A stretch of DNA of 64,000 nucleotides from JAAYDS01 sp012729155. Lineage in GTDB: Bacteria; Chloroflexota; Anaerolineae; UBA1429. The notes under the pieces were generated by a model. The model was given only the letters and a program-made list of their open reading frames with translations, searched no databases and was not told the origin of the DNA. Positions within the stretch are counted from its first letter, which is position 1; each line of letters opens with the position of its first letter. The stretch spans positions 62,001 through 126,000 of the forward strand of contig DAIPBO010000005.1 in assembly GCA_036774405.1 (NCBI GenBank), given 5' to 3'. The position numbers were made by a program, and so were the translations under genes. Below, piece by piece: positions 16,878 to 26,130 of the stretch.

Positions 16878-18307
16878 TGGCGCGATCCAGTCGCTCAAGC
16901 ATTGCTCGACACTCGATGGCCGAGCAGGAGCCATCGGTACGGATCACCAACTTTGACGAGGTTGCTCTGGGTTATGATCTGACCACCGCCGTCGAAGAGG
17001 CCCAACGCTGTTTGCAGTGTCGGCACTCGCCCTGTGTGAGCGGCTGCCCTGTGGGCGTGCGTATCCCCGAGTTCATCAAGGCCCTGCGCGAGGGCGACAT
17101 GTGGGATGCGGTGGCCAAGCTCAAAGACAAGAACAGCCTGCCGGCTGTCTGCGGGCGTGTCTGCCCGCAAGAGACCCAGTGTGAAGAGGTGTGCGTACTG
17201 GCCAAGCGTGGCGAGCCTGTGGCCATCGGTCGGCTGGAGCGTTTTGTGGCCGATTGGGAGCGCGAGCACGGCATCCGCGTGCCCCCTGTGGCGTCGTCCA
17301 TGGGTAAACGGGTAGCAGTGATCGGCTCTGGCCCGGCGGGCCTCACTGCGGCTGGAGACCTTGCCAAGCTGGGGTACGATGTCGAGGTGCTCGAGGCGCT
17401 GCACGAGCCCGGCGGGGTGCTGGTGTATGGCATCCCCGAGTTCCGTTTGCCCAAAGAGATCGTCAAGATCGAGATTGGCTACCTTGAAAGCCTGGGCGTC
17501 AAGATCCGAACCAACGTCGTCATCGGTCGGCTGTACAATGTGGCCGAGCTGCTCGAAAGCTATGACGCCGTCTTTATGGGTACCGGTGCGGGCCTGCCTA
17601 TGATGATGAACATCGCTGGCGAGAACCTCAACGGTGTCTACTCGGCCAATGAGCTGTTGACGCGCGTCAACCTGATGAAGGCCTATCAGTTTCCTGAATG
17701 GGACACGCCAGTGCGTGTGGGCGCGCGGGTGGCCGTGGTAGGCGCGGGCAATGTGGCTATGGACTCGGCGCGCAGTGCGTTGCGTCTGGGCGCGAATGAG
17801 GTACATATCGTCTATCGGCGCTCGCGAGAAGAGGTGCCGGCCCGCGCCGAAGAGGTGCACCACGCCGAACAAGAGGGCGTCATTTTCGACTATCTCACCA
17901 ACCCCGTCGAGATTCTGGGCGCTGAGGGCTGGGTCACGGGCATGCGCTGCATTCGCATGTCTTTGGGCGAGCCTGATGCCAGTGGTCGCCGCAGCCCTGT
18001 GCCTATCGAGGGCTCCGAGTTCGAGATGGTCGTTGACACCGTAGTCATGGCCCTGGGCACACAGCCGAACCCGCTGGCCTTTAGCCAGGCGCCAGGCCTT
18101 GAACGAAATCGTCGTGGCGCCGTGGTGGCCGACAGCGCCACCGGGCGAACGAGGCTCGAGCGGGTGTGGGCGGGTGGCGACATCGTCACCGGCTCGGCCA
18201 CCGTCATCAGCGCCATGGGCGCCGGGCGAGTGGCGGCCATGGATATGCACGCCTATCTGATGGGGCAGAGCCGCGGGCCGTGGCTGACCGCCGCTGAGCC
18301 CGCATGA
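16877..18307 (+). CDS. nfnB: NfnB / glutamate-synthase-small-subunit-like bifurcating flavoprotein
   Basis: 476 residues. The N-terminal cysteines RCLQCRHSPCVSGCPVGV and CGRVCPQETQCEEVC bind two [4Fe-4S] clusters; IGSGPAGLTAAGDL binds FAD and VVGAGNVAMDSARSALR binds NADP(H). On its own this would be called GltA (homotetrameric glutamate synthase); the upstream, one-base-overlapping NfnA partner makes it NfnB, which couples NADH and reduced ferredoxin oxidation to NADPH formation. This points to a ferredoxin-based, low-potential metabolism. Confidence 0.92.
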   Translation: MARSSRSSIARHSMAEQEPSVRITNFDEVALGYDLTTAVEEAQRCLQCRHSPCVSGCPVGVRIPEFIKALREGDMWDAVAKLKDKNSLPAVCGRVCPQETQCEEVCVLAKRGEPVAIGRLERFVADWEREHGIRVPPVASSMGKRVAVIGSGPAGLTAAGDLAKLGYDVEVLEALHEPGGVLVYGIPEFRLPKEIVKIEIGYLESLGVKIRTNVVIGRLYNVAELLESYDAVFMGTGAGLPMMMNIAGENLNGVYSANELLTRVNLMKAYQFPEWDTPVRVGARVAVVGAGNVAMDSARSALRLGANEVHIVYRRSREEVPARAEEVHHAEQEGVIFDYLTNPVEILGAEGWVTGMRCIRMSLGEPDASGRRSPVPIEGSEFEMVVDTVVMALGTQPNPLAFSQAPGLERNRRGAVVADSATGRTRLERVWAGGDIVTGSATVISAMGAGRVAAMDMHAYLMGQSRGPWLTAAEPA

Positions 18308-18353
18308 TGAGAAGCATCTGCACGCCACAACCGTGCCGTAGGGAGGCATCTTG

Positions 18354-19391
18354 ATGAACCGACTCGAGATCGAAATCCGTGAGCAGCCCGATGTGCTAAC
18401 GGGGCTCTTGGCGCAGGGCTGGCCGCAGGTACAAGCCATCGCCGCGGCGCTGCGGCAGCGGAACCCGCGCCACGTGCTGATCGCTGCAAGGGGCAGCTCG
18501 GATAACGCGGCAACCTATGCCAAGTACCTGCTGGGGGCTGTCAACCGGCTGCCCGTAGCCATGGCAGCGCCATCGCTCTATACCTACTATGGCGCACCTC
18601 CGCGGCTTTGCGACACACTGGTGATCGGGATTTCGCAGTCGGGGCGCTCGCCAGACATCGTCTCAGTGCTGGATGATGCGCGCCAACAAGGTCAGCCGAC
18701 CCTGGCGATCACCAACAATACTGTCTCTCCTCTTGCCGCCGTTGCCGACTGGACCATCGACCTCCGTGCTGGCGACGAAAAGAGCGTCGCTGCGACCAAA
18801 ACCTACACCACCGAGCTCTTGGCGGTGGCGATGCTCTCGGTGGCGTTGGCGGGCGATGATGAGAGGCATGCCGAGCTCGCAGGGGTGCCCGCTCTGGTGC
18901 GGCAGGCCCTGGCTCTGGACGACATCATCCGGCAGCGCGCCGAACGCTACCGGTACGTGGAGCACGTCACGGTGGTGGGGCGGGGCTATGCCTACGGCAC
19001 CGCCTTTGAGGCAGCACTCAAGATCAAAGAACTCACCTACACGGCCACCACGCCCTACTCGACTGCCGATTTTCTGCATGGGCCCATCGCTTCAGTGGGG
19101 GCGGGCTCGTGCGTGCTCCTGGTGGCGCCCGGCGGTGTGCTCGACGCCGATATGACGGCCCTGCTGCAGGCGCTGCAAGAGCGTAACGCCGAGCTGATCG
19201 TGATCAGCGAGCGCAAAGAGCTCTTGGCGGCAGCGCATCTGGGGTTGCGCCTGCCGGCAGGCGTGCCCGAGTGGCTTGCGCCGCTGGTGGCGGTGGTGCC
19301 GGCCCAACTGCTTGCCTATCGCCTGGCAGAGGCGCGTGGCCTTAGCATCGACCAGCCCCGGGGTCTGAACAAAGTCACTGAGACGCGCTAG
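18354..19391 (+). CDS. SIS-domain sugar-phosphate aminotransferase/isomerase or deaminase
   Basis: 345 residues holding two SIS domains without the glutaminase half of GlmS. Motifs are ARGSSDNAATYAKYLLG, IGISQSGRSPDIV, KSVAATKTYTTEL, DFLHGPIASV and the C-terminal GLNKVTETR, which match the NagB-II/AgaS-type glucosamine-6-phosphate deaminase or isomerase group. It probably acts in amino-sugar catabolism. ATG 18354 follows GGGAGGC; a TTG three bases earlier is less likely. It sits 46 bp after nfnB, and a perfect palindrome follows its stop. Confidence 0.86.
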   Translation: MNRLEIEIREQPDVLTGLLAQGWPQVQAIAAALRQRNPRHVLIAARGSSDNAATYAKYLLGAVNRLPVAMAAPSLYTYYGAPPRLCDTLVIGISQSGRSPDIVSVLDDARQQGQPTLAITNNTVSPLAAVADWTIDLRAGDEKSVAATKTYTTELLAVAMLSVALAGDDERHAELAGVPALVRQALALDDIIRQRAERYRYVEHVTVVGRGYAYGTAFEAALKIKELTYTATTPYSTADFLHGPIASVGAGSCVLLVAPGGVLDADMTALLQALQERNAELIVISERKELLAAAHLGLRLPAGVPEWLAPLVAVVPAQLLAYRLAEARGLSIDQPRGLNKVTETR

Positions 19392-19420
19392 CTGCGGCTG
19401 CAGTGCATCGCGATATGACG

Positions 19421-19450
19421 ACCAGCCCCTCACGATCGTGAGGGGCTGGT
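19421..19450. terminator. Perfect 30-bp palindrome between convergent genes
   Basis: Completely self-complementary over 30 bases centred on GATC; as RNA it would form a 13-bp stem with a 4-base loop. It lies between the SIS-gene stop (19391) and the dehydrogenase stop (19457). No U-tract on either side. Confidence 0.7.
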
Positions 19451-19456
19451 TCTATG

Positions 19457-20532
<1,076 letters not shown>

Positions 20533-20536
<4 letters not shown>

Positions 20537-21387
20537 CAGCCTGTCTTGTATTCCTCAAGTGTACCATCTTGCGCAAACGGTTTGGCCCTGGCCAGCAATG
20601 CGGCCTGCTCGGCCTCGTCCATGGGCGCAAACTCGCGTGCGATGCGCAGGTTCTGCTGCAGTATCTCGAGCGAGTCAATACCCGTCACCAGCACGTCGAT
20701 CTGCTGCGAGAGGCAATAGCGAATGCCCTCTGCGGCGCTGATGCCAGTCGTGAGTAGCTTGCCCGCCGCCAGGCTCTTCATACCGATGGCGCCGATGCCG
20801 CGCCGCTTGAGGGCTGGCAGGATGTTCATGGAAAAGCTGCGGAAGTGAGCGTCGAGAAGGTTGATTGGAAACTGCACCGTGTCCCAGGCAAAGCTGCGCT
20901 CGAGCATGTCGAGCAACAGGTGTGGCCAGCGATGGCCGGTAAAGCCGATGTAGCGGATTTTGCCCTGCTCTCGCGCCTTGACCAGAGCATCAATGGTGCC
21001 ATCATTGAACAAGAGCGCAGGCAGGCCCTCGTGGTTGGTCTCATGGATCTGCACCAGGTCTATGCAGTCGACCTGCAGGCGACGCAAGCTGTCTTCGATG
21101 CCTGACAAGGCGTCGAGCCGGCTGCGGCCATGGTTCTTGGTCATCAGGAACACTTTGTCCCGGTAGCCGTCGCGCAGAGCCTTGCCCATCACGATCTCGC
21201 TCCGGCCATCATGATAGCACCAGGCATTGTCCATAAAGTTGATGCCCTCATCGACCGCACTACGGATGATGCGGATACCCAGCGCCTCGTCGCCACGGGC
21301 GATGTGATGCCCGCCGACGCCAATGATCGTCACGCGTTCGCCCGTCGTGCCCAGCACACGGGTGGGGATGCCATTGATCTGATCCAT
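20533..21387 (-). CDS. Aldo/keto reductase
   Basis: 284 residues, TIM-barrel NADPH oxidoreductase. The start of the barrel LGTTGERVTIIGVGG, the catalytic Asp in NFMDNAWCYHDGRSE (Asp with Tyr of the tetrad), the Lys in MTKNHGRS and the His in LVQIHETN are in order; GIGAIGMKSLAAGK and SAAEGIRYCLSQ are the later barrel elements. Substrate unknown. Own promoter; first gene of a two-gene operon with the zinc dehydrogenase. Divergent from polA. Confidence 0.92.
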
Positions 21388-21428
21388 CGCCGACTCCTTT
21401 GAGCGAATCTGGTGCGCGCGGCCTCTGC

Positions 21429-21458
21429 ATGATAGGCAGACAGCCCCGCTGCTGTCAA
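21429..21458 (-). promoter_or_regulatory. Promoter of the aldo/keto reductase operon
   Basis: TTGACA-18 bp-TATCAT on the minus strand. The -35 box directly abuts the -35 box of the divergent polA promoter. Confidence 0.65.
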
Positions 21459-21487
21459 TTGCGGGGTGTCGCTGCTAGGGCTATAAT
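21459..21487 (+). promoter_or_regulatory. Promoter of polA
   Basis: TTGCGG-17 bp-TATAAT. The predicted transcript start (about 21494) falls inside or at the edge of the GGAGGAGG Shine-Dalgarno at 21493-21500, so the leader would be only about 9 bases. Confidence 0.65.
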
Positions 21488-21502
21488 GCCGCGGAGGAGG
21501 TT

Positions 21503-24247
21503 ATGATGGCTGCCACCAAGCGTCTGATGCTCATCGATGGCCATGCAATGGCCTATCGCGCCTACCATGCGCTGCCGCCCCTCACGGGGCCCAACGGAGA
21601 GCCGACCAACGCAACGCTTGGCTATGCCAACATTCTGCTCAAGGCGATCGCTGACTATACGCCCGATTATGTGGTGGCGACATTCGATCGGGGCAAGACT
21701 TTTCGGCATGAACAGTACCCCGAATATAAAGCCACCCGTGCAGAGACGCCTGCCGACCTGCGCGTACAATTCGACCGCATTCAGCAGTTGACGCGCGCCC
21801 TGGGCGTGCCCATCTACGAACGTGATGGCTTTGAGGCTGATGACCTGCTGGGCACGCTTGCGCGTCAGGCCGAGCGAGCTGGCCTCGAGGTGATCATCGT
21901 GACGGGCGACAGCGATACCTTTCAGTTGATCACCGACCTGACACATGTGCTGGTGCCCAAGCGCAACGTAGGCGATGTGGAGCTCTGCGGTCCCGACGAG
22001 ATCAAAGAGCGCTATGGTTTAACGCCTGGTCAGTTGATCGACTACAAGGCACTCGTGGGCGATAGCTCCGACAATATCCCTGGCGTGTCAGGTGTGGGCG
22101 CCAAGACGGCCACCAATCTGTTGCAGGCCTATGGCACGCTCGATGGCGTCTATGAGCACCTCGACGAGGTCGCACAGGCACGCTTTCGCAATGCTCTCGA
22201 CGCAGGCCGCGACTCGGCCTACATGAGCCGGGACCTCGTCACCATTCGGCGCGACGTGGATGTGACACTCGATCTTGACGCTGGCGAGTGGGGCCGCTTT
22301 GCCCGCGAGGACGTGGTGGCGCTTTTGCGAGAGCTGGGTCTCACCTCGCTGCTCAACCGCATCCCCAAGCCGGGCACCGCGGCGGCCGAGCAGCTGGGGC
22401 TTTTTGTCGGGCAGGAGCCAGCGCCGGTGCACGGGCCCACCGAGTGCGAGCTGGTGACGAGCGACGACCAACTCAAAGCGCTGGTGGCGCGCCTGTCGAC
22501 GGCCAAAGTGCTGGCCCTGGACACCGAGACTGACAGTGTCGATACCATGCGCTGCAAGCTGGTGGGCGTCTCGCTCGCGATTGAGGCTGGCAAGGGTTAC
22601 TACATCCCCGTGGGGCATGATGAGAGACTGGGCGATGAGCGCCAGCTCCCTTGGGGCAAGGTGCGGGCGGCTCTAGAGCCGCCACTTCGGCGTAGCGATC
22701 TGCTCAAAGTCATGCACAATGCCAAGTTCGACCTCGAGGTGCTAGCGCAGGCCGCATTGCCGGTAGAGCCCCCCTACTTTGATACTATGCTCGCCGCCTG
22801 GCTCATCGAGCCCAGCGGCCGCGGCATCGGCCTCAAAGAGCAGGCCTTTCAGCGTTTTGGCGTAGAGATGACGCCGATCAACCAGCTGATCGGCAGCGGC
22901 AGCAAGCAGATCACCATGGACCGCGTGCGCATGACCGATGCGGCTCCCTATGCAGCCGCTGACGCTGATATGACCTATCAGTTGCACGCGGCGCTCTTGA
23001 CCGAGTTGGAGCGTGAGCCGGTGGCACGCCGCCTGTTCGACGAACTCGAGATGCCGCTGATGCCCGTGCTCGTCGAGATGGAAATGCGCGGCATGATGGT
23101 GGACACCGCGTTCTTGACAGAGATGTCGGGCGAGATGGCGACGCAGTTGGCCGCGCTCGAGCAGCAGATCTACGAGGCAGCCGGGCATCCGTTCAACATC
23201 AACTCGACCAAGCAGTTGAGCGAGGTGCTGTTTGAAGAGCTGCAGCTGCCGGTTGTCAAACGTACGCGCACGGGCTATTCGACCGACGTGAGCGTGCTCG
23301 AGGAGCTGCGCAAGGCGCATCCTATCGCCCAGTTGCTGCTTGATTACCGACAACTCGACAAACTACGCGGCACCTATGTCGAAGCGCTGCCGGCACTCGT
23401 CAACCCGCAGACGGGCCGGGTGCACACCACTTTTCATCAGACGGGCACCAGCACGGGTCGCTTATCTTCCAGCGACCCCAACCTGCAGAACATACCCGTC
23501 CGCAATGAGCAGGGACGGCAGATTCGAGGCGCCTTTGTAGCGCCGCCTGGGCATCTGCTGCTGAGCTGTGATTATTCACAGGTGGAGCTGCGTCTCCTGG
23601 CGCATCTCTCGGGCGACCCTGAGATGACCGGAGCCTTTCTTCGCGACGAAGATGTGCATGCTAGCACGGCGGCCGCTGTCTTTGGCGTGCCGCTGGCTGA
23701 GGTGACCTATGCTCAGCGCAGCCTTGCTAAAGCAATCAACTTTGGTCTGATGTACGGGATGTCGAGCTATGGGCTGGCGGCGCGCACCGACCTGTCGGTG
23801 GCAGAGGCCGAGCAGTTCATCGCCGCCTACTTTGGGCGTTTTAGCGGCGTCAAAGCCTATCTGGATGAGACGATCCGGAGAGCCAACGAGACGGGTTATG
23901 TGGAGACGGTGCTGGGCCGCAGACGCCATTTCCCTGAGCTAATGGCGCAAGGCGTCAACCCTAACGTCAAGCGCGCTGCCGAGCGAGCCGCCGTCAATAT
24001 GCCCATTCAGGGCAGCGCCGCCGACATCATCAAGATCGCCATGATTCGCCTGCACCGGCTGCTGCACGAGCGGAGCCTCAAGAGCGCCATACTGGTGCAG
24101 ATCCACGATGAGTTGATGCTTGAGGTGCCCGAATCAGAGTTGGAGACTGTTCGAGAACTGGTGCCCAGAACGATGCAAGAGGCATATCAACTCTCTGTGC
24201 CCCTCAAGGTCGACGTTTCTGTTGGCAAAACCTGGTTGGAGCTGTAA
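21503..24247 (+). CDS. polA: DNA polymerase I
   Basis: 914 residues, full length. The N-terminal 5'-3' exonuclease domain starts LMLIDGHAMAYRAYHALPP and has EADDLLGTL and GDSSDNIPGV. The proofreading domain is intact: DTETD (Exo I), NAKFDLEVL (Exo II) and YAAADADMTY (Exo III). Polymerase motifs are DYSQVELRLLAHLSGD (A), RSLAKAINFGLMYGMSSYGL (B) and QIHDELMLEV (C). The start is ATG 21503 after GGAGGAGG; a second ATG follows immediately. argS starts 4 bp after the polA stop, so both are likely in one transcript. Confidence 0.97.
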   Translation: MMAATKRLMLIDGHAMAYRAYHALPPLTGPNGEPTNATLGYANILLKAIADYTPDYVVATFDRGKTFRHEQYPEYKATRAETPADLRVQFDRIQQLTRALGVPIYERDGFEADDLLGTLARQAERAGLEVIIVTGDSDTFQLITDLTHVLVPKRNVGDVELCGPDEIKERYGLTPGQLIDYKALVGDSSDNIPGVSGVGAKTATNLLQAYGTLDGVYEHLDEVAQARFRNALDAGRDSAYMSRDLVTIRRDVDVTLDLDAGEWGRFAREDVVALLRELGLTSLLNRIPKPGTAAAEQLGLFVGQEPAPVHGPTECELVTSDDQLKALVARLSTAKVLALDTETDSVDTMRCKLVGVSLAIEAGKGYYIPVGHDERLGDERQLPWGKVRAALEPPLRRSDLLKVMHNAKFDLEVLAQAALPVEPPYFDTMLAAWLIEPSGRGIGLKEQAFQRFGVEMTPINQLIGSGSKQITMDRVRMTDAAPYAAADADMTYQLHAALLTELEREPVARRLFDELEMPLMPVLVEMEMRGMMVDTAFLTEMSGEMATQLAALEQQIYEAAGHPFNINSTKQLSEVLFEELQLPVVKRTRTGYSTDVSVLEELRKAHPIAQLLLDYRQLDKLRGTYVEALPALVNPQTGRVHTTFHQTGTSTGRLSSSDPNLQNIPVRNEQGRQIRGAFVAPPGHLLLSCDYSQVELRLLAHLSGDPEMTGAFLRDEDVHASTAAAVFGVPLAEVTYAQRSLAKAINFGLMYGMSSYGLAARTDLSVAEAEQFIAAYFGRFSGVKAYLDETIRRANETGYVETVLGRRRHFPELMAQGVNPNVKRAAERAAVNMPIQGSAADIIKIAMIRLHRLLHERSLKSAILVQIHDELMLEVPESELETVRELVPRTMQEAYQLSVPLKVDVSVGKTWLEL

Positions 24248-24251
24248 CAGC

Positions 24252-25919
24252 GTGCAAATGACCGATGCTCTCTTACGTGACGCCATTGCCAAGGCCCTCA
24301 AGCGTGCCCAGCGCCAGGGTGAGTTGCCGGCGTTCGACGTCCCCGAAATCCCTGTGGAAAGACCAAAGCAAGCCGAGATGGGCGACTGGGCAACGCCCGT
24401 GTGCATGCAGCTGGCCAGGCTGGCCCGCATGGCCCCTATCAAGATCGCGGAAGCCATGGTCAAGCGGCTGCCAGAGCTGAGCTTTATTAGTCGTGTGCAG
24501 GTGGCGCCACCCGGGTTTGTGAATTTCGCGCTTGATGAAGGCTGGCTTTGCCGCCAAGTCGAGACGATACTGGCCGAAGGCGAACGCTTTGGCCTTGCCG
24601 ATGTCGGTCAGGGGCAACGCATGCAGGTTGAGTATGTCTCGGCTAACCCGACAGGTCCGCTGCACATGGGTTCGGCACGAAATGCGGTGCTGGGTGATGC
24701 GTTGGCCAACGTATTGTCGAATGCGGGCTATCGGGTGCAGCGCGAGTACTATGTTAACGATGCCGGTAGCCGAATGCGCGCCTTTCAAGAGACACTCCTA
24801 GCGCGCTACCGGCAGGCGCTGGGCCACGAAGCTCAGGTGCCAGAGGACGGCTATCACGGCCCGTATATGGTCGAGCTGGGCGCAGAGTTGGCGCAGCGCT
24901 GTGGCACGAGCCTGCTCGAGATGCCGGCTGATCAGGCACTCCTCGAGATCGGGCGTCTGGGCGTCGCGCAGGTGGTCGATGGCGCTCGCAGCGACCTCGC
25001 CGCCATGGGCATCGTCTATGATCTCTGGTTCTCTGAGCAGACGCTATATGACCAGGGCCAGTTTGAGGCCATCATGTCGATCTTGCGGCAAGGGGGGCAC
25101 CTCGACCTGCACGATGGGGCGGTGTGGTTCAAGGCCACGGCGCTGGGCGGCGAGAAAGACGAAGTGGTGGTCCGATCTGATGGGACGCCGGGCTACTTTG
25201 CATCTGACATTGCCTATCACTACAACAAGTTCAGCGAGCGCGGGTTCGACCGCGTTATCGATGTGTGGGGCGCTGACCATCAAGGGCACGTGCCGCGCAT
25301 GCGCTACATGATGCAGGCTCTGGGGCTTGACCCTCGTCGGCTCGGGATCATACTCTACCAGCTCGTCACTCTGAAGCGGGGCGGCGAGGTGGTGCGTCTA
25401 TCCAAACGTACAGGCGATATGATCACCCTGCGTGAGGTGCTCGATGAAGTGGGCGCCGATGCCATGCGCTACTTTTTGCTCTCGCGCTCGGCTGATAGCC
25501 AGATGGAGTTCGACATCGACCTGGCCAAAGAGCAATCGGACGAGAACCCCGTCTACTATATCCAGTACGCGCATGCCCGCATTTGTTCCATTCTTAGACA
25601 CGCAGGTGACGCGCCGCATAAAGACGGCGACGTCATGCTATTGACACACCCGGCGGAGCAGGGCCTGATCCGCCAGATGCTGCGCCTGCCCGAGGTTGTG
25701 CGCCTGGCCGCCGAGCAGCTGGCGCCGCATCATCTAACCTATTATGCCTATGATCTGGCAGCGGCCTTTCATGCGTTCTACCGCGATTGCCGCGTCGTGA
25801 GCTCTGAGGCTGAGGAGCAGGATTTGACGCTTGCGCGGCTCAAGCTTGTCGACGCGGCGCGGCTGGTGCTCAGGCGAACATTGCGCATCATGGGTATGTC
25901 TGCTCCAGAGGTGATGTAG
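24252..25919 (+). CDS. argS: Arginyl-tRNA synthetase
   Basis: Class I synthetase, 555 residues. The N-terminal tRNA-recognition (Arg-S) domain leads into EYVSANPTGPLHMGSARNAV, where HMGS is the HIGH motif. The KMSKS-equivalent region is RLSKRTGDMITL, and a DALR anticodon-binding domain ends in RTLRIMGMSAPEVM. GTG 24252 is 10 bases from GGAG; the in-frame ATG 24258 is 6 bases further. It follows polA by 4 bp. The frame is open upstream, but that part overlaps polA and is not conserved. Confidence 0.96.
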   Translation: MQMTDALLRDAIAKALKRAQRQGELPAFDVPEIPVERPKQAEMGDWATPVCMQLARLARMAPIKIAEAMVKRLPELSFISRVQVAPPGFVNFALDEGWLCRQVETILAEGERFGLADVGQGQRMQVEYVSANPTGPLHMGSARNAVLGDALANVLSNAGYRVQREYYVNDAGSRMRAFQETLLARYRQALGHEAQVPEDGYHGPYMVELGAELAQRCGTSLLEMPADQALLEIGRLGVAQVVDGARSDLAAMGIVYDLWFSEQTLYDQGQFEAIMSILRQGGHLDLHDGAVWFKATALGGEKDEVVVRSDGTPGYFASDIAYHYNKFSERGFDRVIDVWGADHQGHVPRMRYMMQALGLDPRRLGIILYQLVTLKRGGEVVRLSKRTGDMITLREVLDEVGADAMRYFLLSRSADSQMEFDIDLAKEQSDENPVYYIQYAHARICSILRHAGDAPHKDGDVMLLTHPAEQGLIRQMLRLPEVVRLAAEQLAPHHLTYYAYDLAAAFHAFYRDCRVVSSEAEEQDLTLARLKLVDAARLVLRRTLRIMGMSAPEVM

Positions 25920-25967
25920 GCGCCGCCACCCTTGGGCACGCAGTCCGCTGCCCGGTGGCTGCATCCT

Positions 25968-25996
25968 TTGACGGCCCCCTGCCCCTGTGGTACACT
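25968..25996 (+). promoter_or_regulatory. Promoter of tRNA-Val and probably the downstream genes
   Basis: TTGACG-17 bp-TACACT; predicted transcript start near 26003, about 23 bases before the tRNA. Confidence 0.68.
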
Positions 25997-26025
25997 CGGC
26001 CAGCGGGCAGAACTGTCTGCGCCTT

Positions 26026-26098
26026 GGGCGAATAGCTCAGCTGGGAGAGCGCTTCCCTTACAAGGAAGAGGTCACGGGTTCGAGCCCTGTTTCGCCCA
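26026..26098 (+). tRNA. tRNA-Val (anticodon UAC)
   Basis: 73-nt cloverleaf. Acceptor arms GGGCGAA and TTCGCCC pair over 7 bp; the D-stem is GCTC/GAGC; the anticodon stem CTTCC/GGAAG encloses loop CTTACAA with anticodon TAC at 26059-26061; the T-loop is TTCGAGC. The discriminator base is A and CCA is not encoded. The next protein start is only 32 bp downstream with no terminator. Confidence 0.96.
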
Positions 26099-26130
26099 CT
26101 CATGATTACGGATCGCCAGTGGAGGAGTCC

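Noticed and set aside
16895..18439. 514-residue minus-strand open frame opposite nfnB
   Set aside because: Composition is that of an antisense shadow in GC-rich DNA; the nfnB frame has all cluster and cofactor motifs, and the antisense frame has none and no ribosome site.
25987..26130. In-frame extension of the 563-residue protein upstream through the tRNA
   Set aside because: It would translate tRNA-Val; the ATG at 26131 has a strong Shine-Dalgarno.
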